A DNA stretch of 64,000 nucleotides from Gambelia wislizenii (GCA_030847615.1 JAUMIR010000002.1:119358309-119422308); one strand, 5' to 3'. Positions 25,577 through 36,525 are shown, counted from the stretch's first letter. The notes: generated by a model from the sequence alone, not told the origin. A program made the numbers and translations.

Positions 25577-26669
25577 CTGGCTTTTCTTTGCAAACGAAGA
25601 CTCAGGAAGGACTCCTCCCGTGCTTTCTGCAAGTGCGCTGATGACTGAAAAGGCCAATCCGAGATAAACATGTCTGGTTGCAGAAAGCACAGAAGAAAGT
25701 CTCCTTGGGTGATGTTTCCAGGATGTGATTCTTTCTGTGTTGTCGTTTCTCTTCAAGACTTGTTCGGCGTGAGCTCTCAAATAAGGCTGCAGCATTGTGG
25801 ATAGTGCATCTCCATGCCTCCCGATGTGAGGCCAGGGCAGACCTGGCCTGAGATATTGTTTCAGGGAGTCCTTGTATCACTTTTTTGGAGCACCCCTCTT
25901 ACACTGACCCATGGTGAGTTAACTGTAGAGTACTGTTTTTTGGAGGCAATGGTCCTCCATGCTAGAAATGTGCCCTGCCCAACGCAGCTGTGTTCTCAAT
26001 AACATGGCCTCAATGCTGGTGATCCCTGTTTGCTCAAGGACAGAAACATTCGTCACATAGTCAGTCCAGTGTATATTTAGGATTGTGCGTATACAGTGCT
26101 GATGAAAGCATTCGAGGAGTCGTAAGTGTTGGTGATAGGTTACCCATGTTTCAGACCTGTAAAAGAGAATAGATAGTACAATGGCTCTATACACACTGAT
26201 TTTTGTGCTTTGCCTTCAAGTGTTTATTACTCCAGACTCTTTTGTAAAGTCTTCCAAATGCGCTATATGCCTTTGCTAATCTGTGATCAACCTCTTTGTC
26301 AATTTTGGCATCTGAGGAGATGATGCTTCCCAGGTAGGTGAACTGCTGAATGGACTTAAGCACAGATTTGCTGACGGCAATGTGGGGATGATGGTGTTCG
26401 TCCTGTGGTGCAGGCTGGTAAAGAACTTCCATTTTCTTAAGGTTGACTTCCAGCCCAAACAGCTCTGCAGCTGTTGTGAAGCAGGATGTTAGGCGCTGCA
26501 GAGCTACTTCTGTGTGGGCAACAAGGGCAGTATCATCAGTGAAGAGCAGCTCACGGACTAGATAGTTTAGAGTCTTAGTGCGAGCCCTCAGACGGCTTAA
26601 GTTAAACAAGCTACCATCAATACGGTAACGTATATAGATGCTGTCTTCTTCTTCAAGCTCTGCCATAGC
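25577..26669 (-). mobile_element. Non-LTR retrotransposon with terminal zinc finger, copy A
   Basis: The minus strand encodes the C-terminal half of a reverse transcriptase: LLFTDDTALVAHTE (normally FADD), FTYLGSIIS, YRAIVLSILF, LRTQLRWAGHISSMED, then WRCTIHNAAALFESS and a C2H2 finger CAFCNQTCLSRIGLFSHQRTC. Broken by frameshifts and a 22-base deletion near 25850 relative to copy B. RTE-like, clade not certain. Confidence 0.75.
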
Positions 26670-26689
26670 CCTATAACAGCATATATTAT

Positions 26690-27110
26690 GCCGAGTACAA
26701 CTATCCGTGTGGGGGGACGTGTGGGCATCTAAAAAGCATTAACCAAAATACCTGTTTGGTGTACCTCTTACTATGCTCACCAACACATGTACTGGGAGTG
26801 AGGTTATGAGGACCCATGCCTGGGGTCTTGCATATTACAGAGGATCCCACCCCTGCATTGCATTTGTACAAGAAGGGAGGCCTATGTGCATTCAAGTGTA
26901 TGTGTTAGGTCACCCAGAACCCTCAACCACTGGGGTCCTGGATCATGTGGCTGCCTACGCCTGTATGACTGTATCCACGTAGGCCTCCTTCATAAGAGAT
27001 GTTTGTGCCATAGGCAAGAATCCTGTGAATCAGCCCACAACATGCATGCCACATCAGGGACAGGGTCACATGATGTGGCCCCTTCCCACCTTATAACATC
27101 ATGACCATAT
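26690..27110. other. Short unassigned stretch
   Basis: No gene or family-recognisable repeat seen. Confidence 0.3.
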
Positions 27111-27114
27111 CTAA

Positions 27115-27312
27115 GTAGGGCATAGGAAGCTGCCTTATTGTCAGTCATACCATTGGTTGATCTGCATAACATTTTCGACACTGATTGGTAGCAGCTCTCC
27201 AGTGTTTCAGGCAGGTCCCCCCCACAAACCCTGCTCGGTAGTTGCTGGAATACCTGGGTGATCTCCCATCATATACTAACCCAGGTTGACCCTGCTTAGT
27301 TTCTGAAACCAC
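27115..27312 (-). repeat. SINE with 5S-derived head, minus orientation
   Basis: The right part gatctcccatcatatactaa...accctgcttagtttctg is the reverse of the 5S box C region. The left part gaagctgccttattgtcagt...gcagctctccagtgtttcag matches the body usually joined to a tRNA head in squamates. The combination looks chimaeric. Confidence 0.55.
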
Positions 27313-27499
27313 ACAAAAAAGGGTGGAATGTTTTGTAAAGTGATAAAAGTTTGCAGAACAAGAAACAAAAGGTAGACAAAAACAAATTGTTCTTGTAGCT
27401 GAGAGAAGTGAGAAATGCCTTCCCTTTCCATCTTTACTGAGCCTGGTGCAATCAGGAGTCAAGAATAGGCAACTTGTAAGTAAGTTGCTTAGGATGGTA

Positions 27500-28080
27500 A
27501 GTAAACCACTTAAATTACCTAAGTAGTTACATCATAACTAACAAAATAACAAAAACAAAAAGACACTAACAACATTAACATAAAGACATTACAAAAGTAC
27601 AAAAACTATTAACTACACACTATGACTTCCTACCCCTAGCTGGGAACTATAAAAACCAAAATTACCCAATACTTCCTGAATATTAAAATCTATTTGTACT
27701 TCTGAAAAAATTAATTATTTACTCCCATTTTCCATACTTATTTCTAACTTTCTAAGCCTTCCACTGATATTGGTCTCCAGTGTACTTGTAAATAAGTAAT
27801 AAACAGCTCCCAGTGGGTTTTTTTTTTAAAGTTTTTAGAGATTTTTCTTTGATCAACATTGTTAACTTGTCCATTTGTAAGAGTTCATATATCTTAGTCA
27901 ACCACTCTTCTTTACTTGGTATATTCTTCTCTTTCCACCTCTTTGCATACAGAAGTCTAGCAGGTGTTATTATATATTGTAGCATTCTGCCATATTTTCT
28001 TTCTAGTTGTTCATCCATCAGCCCTAGCAGATAGAACTCAGGTCTCTTCTGAAATTTAATTTTCAAGATATTTTTTAACG
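27500..28080 (-). mobile_element. L1 LINE ORF2 C-terminal remnant
   Basis: The minus frame 27752-28066 reads ILKIKFQKR-like, MLQYIITPARLLYAKRWKEK, EEWLTKIYELLQMDKLTMLI, matching the C-terminus of vertebrate L1 ORF2. A-rich 3' sequence follows to about 27500. Confidence 0.7.
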
Positions 28081-28309
28081 TTAGGGAGGTCTAGTGATGG
28101 CTAAATTAAACCTTCCGTTTCAGAAGATGTACATCCCATAATTCAAGATGCTAAGTGCAGGGCAACATTTTGTTTTCATGTCCTAAAAGTACATTTCTGA
28201 GAGCCACTCTTTTATGCTGAGCCTAAGGTCTGATCCAGCAAGTCACTTCTTGCATTGTTGTGTTCAGTAGGATATTTAAACCCAAGATGGGAATTATGAG
28301 TCTTCCAGA

Positions 28310-28450
28310 TCGCAGAATCATAGCATTGGAAGGGAGCGAAAGGACAATCTAGTCCAACCTTCTGCCATGCAGGAATACACAACTAAAGCAATCCAGAGAG
28401 ATGGCCATCAAATCTCTGTTTAAACACTTCCAAAGAAAGAGAGCCTACCA
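28310..28450 (-). repeat. CR1 LINE 3' end, minus strand
   Basis: cagaatcatagcattggaag, tctagtccaaccttctgcca, tgcaggaatacacaac: the reverse of a CR1 3' end. Confidence 0.75.
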
Positions 28451-28454
28451 ACAT

Positions 28455-28525
28455 TTAAGAAGTTGTTGGGTTGCAAGTCCCAGCAACCCCAGACAGCATA
28501 GCCAAAAGTTGCCCATCTTGGCTTT
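28455..28525. repeat. Palindromic small DNA element (partial)
   Basis: gttgttgggttgcaagtccc followed by ccagacagcatagcc, the 'ggactacaactccca' family. Confidence 0.4.
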
Positions 28526-28529
28526 AAAC

Positions 28530-29990
28530 TCTGACTGTAAATGCTCTCTTGTGGGTTAGAGGGACTACGACTAGGATATGACTATGAGGGACAGGAAATT
28601 GCCTTCTGAATATTAATTGTCTGTGATACACACAGAGGTCTCAACTTTTTGGATATTGCTTAAAATGTTATTAAGGACAAGTGACATGGCTCACCTGCTT
28701 TGCATGCAAATATCTTCCTTTTACAATACAGAGGTTGCTGTATTTTCCCTGAAATCTGACATCTTAGCCAGATTGTTTTAAGGGTGCAAACATTACATCT
28801 GAAACACTGATACTTGCACCCAGCCTCTAAGGTGCAGCCAGGATATTTCACAACCACCCATTGGAAAGGGGCCAATTGGAGGTTTTTGAGTTTGTTTTTT
28901 AAAAAGCCTAATCATGAATAAAGCTGGAAGCTGGACTGGAAATGTCTTTTAAGAACAATGAGAAATAACAACTCGTTCTGAAGCATTTATGGTTAGGCAA
29001 GAAGAAAGGGAGAGGCAAGAGTACATGATAAGATACTCAGCAAATACTTTTGCCCAGGCATGTCCAAGGTCCTGGAATGTGTTCCACCCATCATCTCTGT
29101 TCATATGGAGGGCCCAGAGGGATCTTTCAGATAAAACAAATGGTTGAGTTTCAGAACTCCGAAGGGACTGCTGTTGCTTTGGGGCTGGCACCTTCTACCC
29201 GTGTGTTTGAGCAGAATCTAACCAGCAGATTTCAGATGTTACAAAATGCCATCTAACCTCCAGAGGGCAGCCCCATACTAATTAGCACATTTATTATGGT
29301 ATAAGCTTTCGCAGACTAGAGTCCCCATCACCAGATGCAACTTCAGAATTAGACTGTAGTATACAAAACACAAAACTGTATGCCATTATAAACCAGGCCT
29401 TGACTACACCATTTTTTTGTTTTTTTATATATCTGTATGAAAAAATGGCAGCGCCTCAGGCAACATTTTTCCTTTTTCTCCCCCCCCCCACGCAAATCCA
29501 GTGCAGATGGATTGTTCACACAGCAGTTTTCTTTGGAGTTTCAAGCAAACTCCAGAGAAAACTGAGTTTTGTAAATCCCAGATTAAGGGAGTATTCCCCG
29601 AGTCTGGTACAAATAGGGCCATACATCATGTGGCACTATTTGGGGAAACAGCTGCAAGTTGTGTGGCATTACCAAACCAGATCCAGGGGGAATTTGGTTT
29701 TTTTCACTGGTGCAGATAAGCCCTTAGTCCATCTTTAAAGTTACACAGGATTTTTAAAAACCTGATCTCTTTATTAAGTTGTTTTACAACTTCCTACTTT
29801 CTTTGATAAATAGAGAACATGAGAAGACCTCTACTGCAGTGCTCCTCAGGCTAACCAGTGTGGGGAATCAGCAGTGATTGTTTTTCAATGTGCCAGGGAC
29901 CAGAAATAAATTTGTGCCCTTCAGGTACAATTGCTTTTTTCTTTCCTGGAAACTTGCCCTGGTTCAGAGATTACCATTTTGAGTAGCCCT
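28530..29990. other. Intergenic stretch, mostly unrecognised
   Basis: Near 29285-29345 a fragment (ataagctttcgcagactaga) belongs to a common squamate palindromic repeat. Otherwise no feature seen. Confidence 0.35.
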
Positions 29991-29997
29991 GCTCTAC

Positions 29998-30170
29998 CAG
30001 ATCAGACCAAAGGCCTATTGAAGCCAGTGTTCAGTCCATCTAATGGCCACTCAGATTCCTATGGGAAGCTCACAAACATGTCATGAGCACAACTTCATCC
30101 TACAACTAACAGAGGCATCCCACGTCTGATACAGGAGGAGGTGGTATATAGCTATCTTGACTAGTAGCCA
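29998..30170 (+). repeat. Interspersed repeat, family uncertain
   Basis: agatcagaccaaaggcctat, gtccatctaatggccactca, cctatgggaagctcacaaac resemble a common squamate repeat (a CR1/L3-like tail in my judgement). Confidence 0.45.
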
Positions 30171-30291
30171 TTGATGGCCCTAACCACTGATGGTAGAAGC
30201 CATGGATGACCCATACTGTTCTCTGATTCCCCGTTTAAAACTATTACAAATGAGAAGCCATAATTACATTTTTTGGCATCCGATAACAAAT

Positions 30292-30478
30292 AGCCAGCAT
30301 GGTGCAATGGTTTGAGTGTTGGACTACAGTTCTGGAGACCAGGGTTCAAATCCCCATTTAGCCATGAAAACCCACTGGGTGACCTCGGGCAAGTCACACA
30401 CTCTCAGAAAACCCTGTGATAGCTTTGCCTTAGGGTGTCCATAAGTCTGAAATGACTTGAGGGCAGTCGTTGGTAAAA
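30292..30478 (+). repeat. tRNA-headed CORE-type SINE
   Basis: agccagcatggtgcaatggt (A box region), ccagggttcaaatcccc (B box), ctgggtgacctcgggcaagtc (CORE) and a 3' part ccataagtctgaaatgactt. Confidence 0.75.
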
Positions 30479-31299
30479 ATAAGAAAAGACGGGAAGATGG
30501 GAAAACAGCACTGTATTAGAAGCCAGTTAAGTGTGGGCAGATTGGGAGTGACAAGCAGGGTTGATGTTTTCCCCTCTGAAGGAGCTGGCAGGCAGAAACA
30601 CAGCGAGATGGCTCTTTTCACATGCAAATGTAGATGTGGACCTGCTTAATTTTCTCTTATCTTGCCATTATTAAAGGTATAGAAGCAAGAGGCAGGGGAG
30701 ATTAGGAAGTCCAACCAATGATAGCAGGAAACTGAAGGGAGATTGCTGTTATGCACTTTGTCTTACTGGAGTCATGTGCTAGTGGCATGGGGACATGTTT
30801 ATAGTCAGGTTAGATGGCATCTTGTGAATTTAAGCTGGCATGTTTTGTGGGGCTGGACAGAGTAAAATCCAATCTGCAAAACTGAATTTTGATAATTGAG
30901 GTCAGCTGTTCACTGCATAATGGATCCAGCTGGACACTAATTAGCTGGTTCAGATCAGCTGTTCCACTTTGCTAATGTGGAACTGAGTGTAGGAAACAGG
31001 CAGTGTTTGGGGCAATCTTTGGTCATCCAGATGTTTAGGATTTAACTTTCATCAACCCCACCCAGCATGGTAAAGGACTATCGATGCTGTACTCTAAAAC
31101 TTCCAGACAGTCAAAAATTCTTCTCCCCTGGGCTAAAGGGTATGGCTACCAACTTCTGTGCTCAAAACTCCAGTTTCTTATGTTAGGGAACACTCTTCCG
31201 AGGGCCCAGCACTGCATGCCTTTCAGTTGTGAGGAGAGAGAGCTTTTAAAAATGAGGAAAGGGCTTAACTAAATGTTCTGCCTGGGATGACTTTTCCCT

Positions 31300-31470
31300 G
31301 TGGCCTGTGTATGTGCCTTCAAGTCGCCCATCAATTTATGGTGACCCCATTAATTTCATAGGGTTTTCTTCGGCAAGAAATACTCAGAGGTGGTTTTGCC
31401 ACTTCCTTTCTCTGAAATATAGCCCACAGCTATATCTGAAATGTAGCTCTCCAAGGACCCGTGGTTTCTA
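31300..31470 (-). repeat. SINE tail, minus orientation
   Basis: tgtgccttcaagtcgcccat, ggtgaccccattaatttcat and actcagaggtggttttgcca are the reverse of the 3' body of the 5S/tRNA-headed squamate SINE; a plus copy is at 62235. Confidence 0.6.
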
Positions 31471-31503
31471 TCTCACCAAGGGAAGATAGTTCTATGAGGA
31501 GGT

Positions 31504-31846
31504 TTGGCTTGGAAGGGGGGACACCTGTATGTTCCAGAGGCTATGAGAACTGCCATCCTTAAACAGTCCCATGACGTGAAGAGTGCAGGCCATTTTGGGT
31601 ATGTGAAAACGTTGCACTTAACTCAGTTCAGGCGGCAGTTCTGGTGGCCCAAAATGTGGAAGGAGGTAGAGGAGTATGTAAAGGGGTGTCACACGTGTGC
31701 GGTGGCAAAAAGAGCCGGGGAAAACCAAAAGGCTTATTGCTACCTTTACCTACCCCCACTAAACCATGGGAAGTCATTAGTATGGACTTCATTGTTGAAT
31801 TATTAGAAAGTAAGAAAAAGACTGTTATTTGGGTTGTGACTGACTT
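31504..31846 (+). pseudogene. Integrase N-terminal fragment (Ty3/gypsy)
   Basis: YVPEAMRTAILKQSHDV...GHFGYVKTLHL...WWPKMWKEVEEYVKGCHTC is the HHCC zinc-binding domain. It is on the opposite strand to the rest of the element. It runs to the start of the core (VIWVVTDL) and then stops at the inversion point. Confidence 0.75.
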
Positions 31847-31959
31847 GTATATGTCAGGTTCCTTCTCTTCAAACACATACTGCCACTGTTTATACTCCAC
31901 CGGTAACCCTTTCAATTCCCCTTGAACCAGAGCGGTTTTACAGTTCCTCGGCTTGGCCT

Positions 31960-32400
31960 CTAGAGGGACCCCCCCAGCGGGGCCTCACCCACTCCGTGTT
32001 CCCACACACACAATGGGTTTGTAAAAGTCACAGTTTCCTTTACCCAGTCTATGGTGGGGTTGTGGAATTTCAGCCAGTTTAAGCCCACTACTGCAGCTGG
32101 AACTAAACCTGGGGCTATCACAAATTGGAGCTCCTCCTGATGATTTCCCATCTTCATCTGTACTGGGCCAGTCATTCGCCTTGCGGGCCCCCCCTTCATC
32201 ATCCCTCCATTCATCTGAGACAGCCACACCGGCTTGTCTAGCTTAATGGTGCTAACTGCAAGTTCACTGACCAAGGAGGGGTGAATTAGTACTTGGGTAC
32301 ATTCAGAATCCACCATTAACATTACTTTTTGCAGGACCCCATTGTTTGCAACCCCTATTTTGGCTTTTAAGAAAAAAGGGCCTTTCACCCCACTCACCAC
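31960..32400 (-). pseudogene. Retropepsin-like protease remnant (Ty3/gypsy)
   Basis: The frame covers VMLMVDSECTQVLIHPSLV, where the catalytic Asp-Ser-Gly has become Asp-Ser-Glu, and GLNWLKFHNPTIDW downstream, as in gypsy protease. It is likely inactive. Confidence 0.7.
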
Positions 32401-32479
32401 AGCACTTGGGCGCTCTTCGGGATTAGCCCACCCTCGGGTGCTTAGTAGGGTGGGCTGGAGCTGTTTCCCGCCGGCTCAG

Positions 32480-32995
32480 CGTCAGAGGACCCACTGTCAT
32501 CCGGTTCCTCTGACGACTCTCCCACCGCGTGGCCTGACATCAAGGCGCACACCGCTGCTTTGGTCTTGGGCTTGAATGGCATCTTGGGTGCCGTTGACTT
32601 CCCCTCTGCCTTCTTGGCCTTCTCTTCTGCCTGGGTGTCTCAAGGTTGTTTCTCTGGGCATTCGGCGATGCGGTGTCCACTCTTCCCGCAGTGCAGGCAC
32701 AAGCCTTTTCTCATCCTTCGCTCCCTCTCTGATTCCCCTGTTGTGCCACCAGCTGGTCAGGCCATCTTAGCTTTCTTCCCAGTGGACCCCATGGGCTTTC
32801 TGCCAAGCCCCTGGTGTTGCCAGGCCAGCTTGACGCTCTGTCGCAGGGTCTCCACCTCCCCAGCCAGCTGTACCCATCCCAAGAGGGTCTCGGGGTTCCC
32901 TTGGATCAATGCCCACTCGAGGATGTCTGCATTAAGGCCATCCTGAAAATACTGCACCTTAGTAGCTTTGGTCCAGTCGGGAAACAGTCTGGCCA
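32480..32995 (-). pseudogene. gag remnant (Ty3/gypsy)
   Basis: The minus strand encodes FPDWTKATKVQYFQDGLN and NPETLLGWVQLAGEVETLR, then, after a stop, a CCHC zinc knuckle (LHCGKSGHRIAECPE at about 32660-32705). The N-terminal part of gag is missing. Confidence 0.65.
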
Positions 32996-33112
32996 GCTGG
33001 GAGGCTGTCGGGAGTTTCTTGCATGCCACAAAGTGGGCTTGCTTGGAAAACAAGTCAGTCACGACCCAAATAACAGTCTTTTTCTTACTTTCATACTCTA
33101 GTTTTGGCTTAC

Positions 33113-33494
33113 TGTGATGTACCAGGAACACACGCTCACATTTACTCAATAAGAATTCTTTATTCAGCAAGGATACATGTATCATGAACATAGGCAAAGC
33201 CGAAACTGGAGACAACCCAACACAATTCCCAGATAAACCCTTACAGCGTGAGAATGGCATTTAGGGAGGCTCCTAAGTGGCCAGGCAACTCCAGGTGCTG
33301 TGACCTTGAGCTGCTTTGGAGAACAGCCTTCCCAGGCCTAAAAAGGGTGGGCTGGCACCCACCCAAAAGCTAAGAGGCCCAAACAAAGAAAACAGGCCAA
33401 AGCCTTTTGCCAACCTCATGTCAGGTTCTTCCATGGAGTCTACTCTAATGCCCAGAATTCCGGGATGAACCTGGCTCCTCAATATGATGTTTCA
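33113..33494 (-). repeat. Putative Ty3/gypsy LTR
   Basis: On the minus strand it begins tgaaacatcatattgagg and ends tggtacatcaca (TG...CA), with a polyadenylation-type aataaa (reverse at 33159-33164) about 50 bases before its end. No second LTR was found. The boundaries are inferred. Confidence 0.5.
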
Positions 33495-33499
33495 CTAGC

Positions 33500-34040
33500 A
33501 TAAACTGAAGATTAAACCCTGTGATGAAGGTATTTCCTGGGCTAAACCTTGCTCAGCTTAAGCCTTACTTAACATTGCAGGCCATCTCTTACCTCAAGCT
33601 TCTACTCTGTTCCCTCCCACCTACCCCAAACAAGGCTGTTAACAGCTGTGTAACAAACACTAAAGAACAGCCCCAGGTTTTCATATTGCAATATCACCAT
33701 ATTGGGTGTGTGCTATGGCTGTTGAATTTCTGCCTGTTGGGCAGCTCCAGCACAATAGCTTTGCTGGAAACAAGATGTAGCCAGTCCTGTCCTTCCTGTG
33801 ATGTGAGGCTAACACATTTGAAGTATGAACATCAGGGTATCTCTTAGATCACACTTGGATTTCTTCAACACAAAGAATTTGCCATTTTAATTTTGTGTGA
33901 CTCTGTTTCCACAGGACTCTTTTAATAAGAGCACTGCATCCAAGATCTGGTGAGAGGGCCTGCATTGTCGCCCTACCATTAAGGAAGGGTGAGGCAGTTG
34001 CCTCATGTGGCAGAAGCAGCTGAAAAGTGGCTTTCCCCCT
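33500..34040. other. Short stretch, nothing recognised
   Basis: No supported gene or repeat. Confidence 0.3.
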
Positions 34041-34043
34041 GTA

Positions 34044-34561
34044 CAAGGTCTGTCTATTAAATAACAAGACTGATAATAACCCATCTTTATTTATATGTAT
34101 TGGAATTCTAATGCTTATTCCCTTCAATATACTCCCCGTTCACATTCACATACTGATGCAGTCTTGTTTTCCACTGGCTGAAGGTGTGGAGCAGATCAGT
34201 TTCTGTCAGCTGTGTCAACACATCTGCCATTTTCTTTTTTACTGCATCAATTGACACAAAACATATTCCTTTAAACACCGATTTCACTTTAGGGAAAAGA
34301 AAATGGTGAATATGGAGGATGTTCAAGTGTAGTAATGTGTTTATTGGCTAAAAACTGCTTCATAGAGAGTGCTATGTGAGCAGGCGCATTGTCTTGATGA
34401 AGAATGAAAACATTTTTCCACAGTTCTGGCCTTTTCCTCCCTGACTCTTTCTCTCAGCTTTGTCAAAAGTACCATACCAAATGAAATGTTCTCCCAGTAT
34501 TACTATGTCAAAATCACCATTGTATAGAAACACAGTCTCGTTATTTAATAGACAGATCTCA
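34044..34561 (-). mobile_element. Mariner element, internally deleted
   Basis: Terminal inverted repeats caaggtctgtctattaaata and tatttaatagacagatctca, with TA on each side (34042-34043, 34562-34563). The minus strand keeps the transposase C-terminus: a DNAPAH-type catalytic motif near 34390, HHFLFPKVKS and EYIEGN. The 5' part of the transposase gene is missing; 518 bases remain. Confidence 0.85.
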
Positions 34562-34719
34562 TATGTATTCCAGGCAGTCTACTCTCCACTCCCTAAGCAA
34601 GCCTGCTCCCATCAGGTGACTTTGTTGAAATGACCCCAGCACCACTATAGAAGATTCAGCTGTCATGTCCATTCAGTTTCTGTAAGCAGAACTGGAAAAG
34701 AGAGGTGGACCTCTTGTCC

Positions 34720-35165
34720 TTTGCTTCAGGAAGCAAAATGTCTTTAATCTAGAAGACCCTATGTAGCTCAATTCCAGGTTATCTGCGGGACTGTATTCTC
34801 CCTTACCAACCTTCTTTTTTTGAGATCTGCTGGGGAGGCCCTTTCTGCCCCACTACCCTCACAGATACTTCTGGTGGGAAGATGGAAAAAGGCCTTCTCA
34901 GTGGCTGCCCCCAAGCTCTGGAACTCCCTCTGGAACAACCTGTTTTTGTAAACAGGTGAAGACTTTTATGTTTTGACAAACTTTTGAGGCCTGGTTGCTT
35001 AGGTGGGATGCTCCTTGTCCTGTGTGCTGGATTTTCTTTCTGTTTTGTTGTGCTGTTGTGTTTTTTTAATGGTTTGTTTTTAACTGATTTTAATTATTTT
35101 TATAAGTTCATCACTTTTGAACATTGCTATTTTGAGAATTTTAACTATGTTTTTTTAAAAAAAAA
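34720..35165 (+). mobile_element. Non-LTR retrotransposon 3' part (L2/CR1-like)
   Basis: The frame includes CGTVFSLTNLL-like and SVAAPKLWNSLW pieces, then a T-rich 3' region. It is related to the minus-strand element at 24300. Confidence 0.5.
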
Positions 35166-35214
35166 TCTGTTGCAAGTTGCCTTGAATTCCAAACTTGGGG
35201 GGAAAGTGGGTAAC

Positions 35215-35565
35215 AACAACTTCTCCTGGAGAGAGGTGACTAGTGGGATGCCACAGGGTTGTGTCTTGGGCCCAGTGCTATTCAACATCTTTATCAATGA
35301 CTTGGATGAGGGAATAGAGGGCATGCTTATCAAATTTGCAGATGACACCAAATTAGGAGTGGTAGCTAATATCCTGACAGTAAGATCCATTTGGAAATGG
35401 AATACGCTGCCTCATGCTGCCTCATAGTGCCGTGGAGTCTCTGTCTTGGAGGTCTTTAAACAGAGGCTGGATGGCCATCTGTCAGGGATGCTTTGATTGT
35501 GTATTCCTGCATGGCAGGGGGCTGGACTGGATGGCCTTTGTGGTCTCTTCCAACTCTATTATTCT
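35215..35565 (+). repeat. CR1 LINE with internal deletion
   Basis: The frame reads [28 protein letters not shown]...[10 protein letters not shown] and then jumps to the CR1 3' end (ggctggatggccatctgtca, ttgtggtctcttccaactct). Most of the C-terminal region is deleted. Confidence 0.8.
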
Positions 35566-35779
35566 CATAACAACAATTTGACCATCCCTGTCTCATGAGG
35601 CAGTTTTTGGGGTGCGTGGTGTTCGTCTGAAACAGGGATTGAGCTGGGGCCTGAGTGAGGGGTCAGCAAGGGCATCTCCCCACCTCCCTGGACTGAGGCT
35701 ATCCCTGTAGGCGGCGTGGGAGGTGCCTCCCCCTGTAAGTAGAGAGTTAAGCCTGGGCGGTGTCCAGTAGAGGCCGGGC

Positions 35780-36231
35780 TCTGCCTCCAGAAGCCGGGGA
35801 GCTTAATTGTTTCCTTTCGCCGCCCCCTCTCTCTTCTCATCCCGAGCAAACCGGCGGACTGGCCTCGGTAGGTGCCTAATAGAAACCAGACTGGACGGCA
35901 GGGGAGAGGAGGGAGTCGCTCCGCCTCTTCCTCCTCGGGGTTTCGGCCCCCGCTTTTCCAAAGGAGAGGGAGGAAAGCGGGGGAGCCGTGCTGCCCTCTG
36001 CCGATCGGCGCCCCACACCTCGGCAAGGGGAGGCGCCCGCGGGAGACCGGGGCTTCTGTCTCCCCTCTTCTTGAACCTACGCAGGGCCGCCCATCAATAC
36101 CTGCCTCCCCCTGTGGCCCTGGCGGGACCGCGTCTTCCAAAGAGGAATAAGGGAGAGTCGACAGTCGTGGCATCCACGGTGGCCAGGAAGCGGCGGTCAA
36201 GGTTGTGTTCTACCAAAATACCACCATGAAA
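35780..36231. promoter_or_regulatory. CpG island, possible HYAL1 promoter and first exon
   Basis: GC- and CpG-rich sequence with CCGCCCC-type boxes in otherwise AT-rich DNA, 5.3 kb upstream of the HYAL1 start. At its right edge, ccaccATGaaa is followed at once by gtaagt (36232), a perfect donor, so it may hold a 5' exon. Long frames on both strands here have no family similarity. Seen: composition and donor. Inferred: promoter role and target gene. Confidence 0.5.
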
Positions 36232-36234
36232 GTA

Positions 36235-36465
36235 AGTGGTCCCTCCGTATCCACGGATTTGGTATCCACGGATTTAAGTATTCACGGCTTGAAAAAATTC
36301 TTTAAAAAATAATCTAAAAAGCAAACCTTGATTTTGCCATCTTCTATAAGGGACACCATTTTGCTATGCCATTGCATATAATGAGACTTGAGTATTCACG
36401 GATTTGGGTATCCACGGGGGGGGGGGGTCTTGGAACCAAACCCCAGTGAATATGAACGGATAACT
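36235..36465. mobile_element. Tigger-like palindromic element next to the CpG island
   Basis: agtggtccctccgtatccac on the left, TA before it at 36233-36234, and ggaaccaaaccccagtgaat at the right, with internal agcaaaccttgattttgcca. Same family as 44052 and the outer element at 56899. Its left edge forms part of the donor gtaagt of the CpG-island exon. Confidence 0.65.
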
Positions 36466-36525
36466 CATGCCAAATGAAATGTTCTCCCAGTACAGTATTA
36501 CTATGTCAAAATCACCATTTTGAAA
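36464..36525. repeat. Mariner fragment
   Basis: ccaaatgaaatgttctccca and attactatgtcaaaatcacc are shared with 34482-34521, with a 5-base insertion in between. Confidence 0.65.

Larger units (their letters stand above)
31500..33494 (-). mobile_element. Rearranged Ty3/gypsy LTR retroelement remnant
   Basis: Minus-strand order: LTR (33494-33113), a short integrase-core piece (about 33105-32990), gag with a CCHC knuckle (about 32990-32480), protease (32400-32000), start of reverse transcriptase (about 31915-31850). Attached in opposite orientation is the integrase N-terminus on the + strand (31504-31846). Stops and frameshifts occur throughout, and the protease motif reads VDSE rather than DSG/DTG. 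It is a dead element. Confidence 0.75.

Noticed and set aside
35565..36229. 211-codon minus and 140-codon plus frames in the 35.8 kb CpG island
   Set aside because: Overlapping frames on both strands, low complexity and no recognisable domain; expected from high GC.
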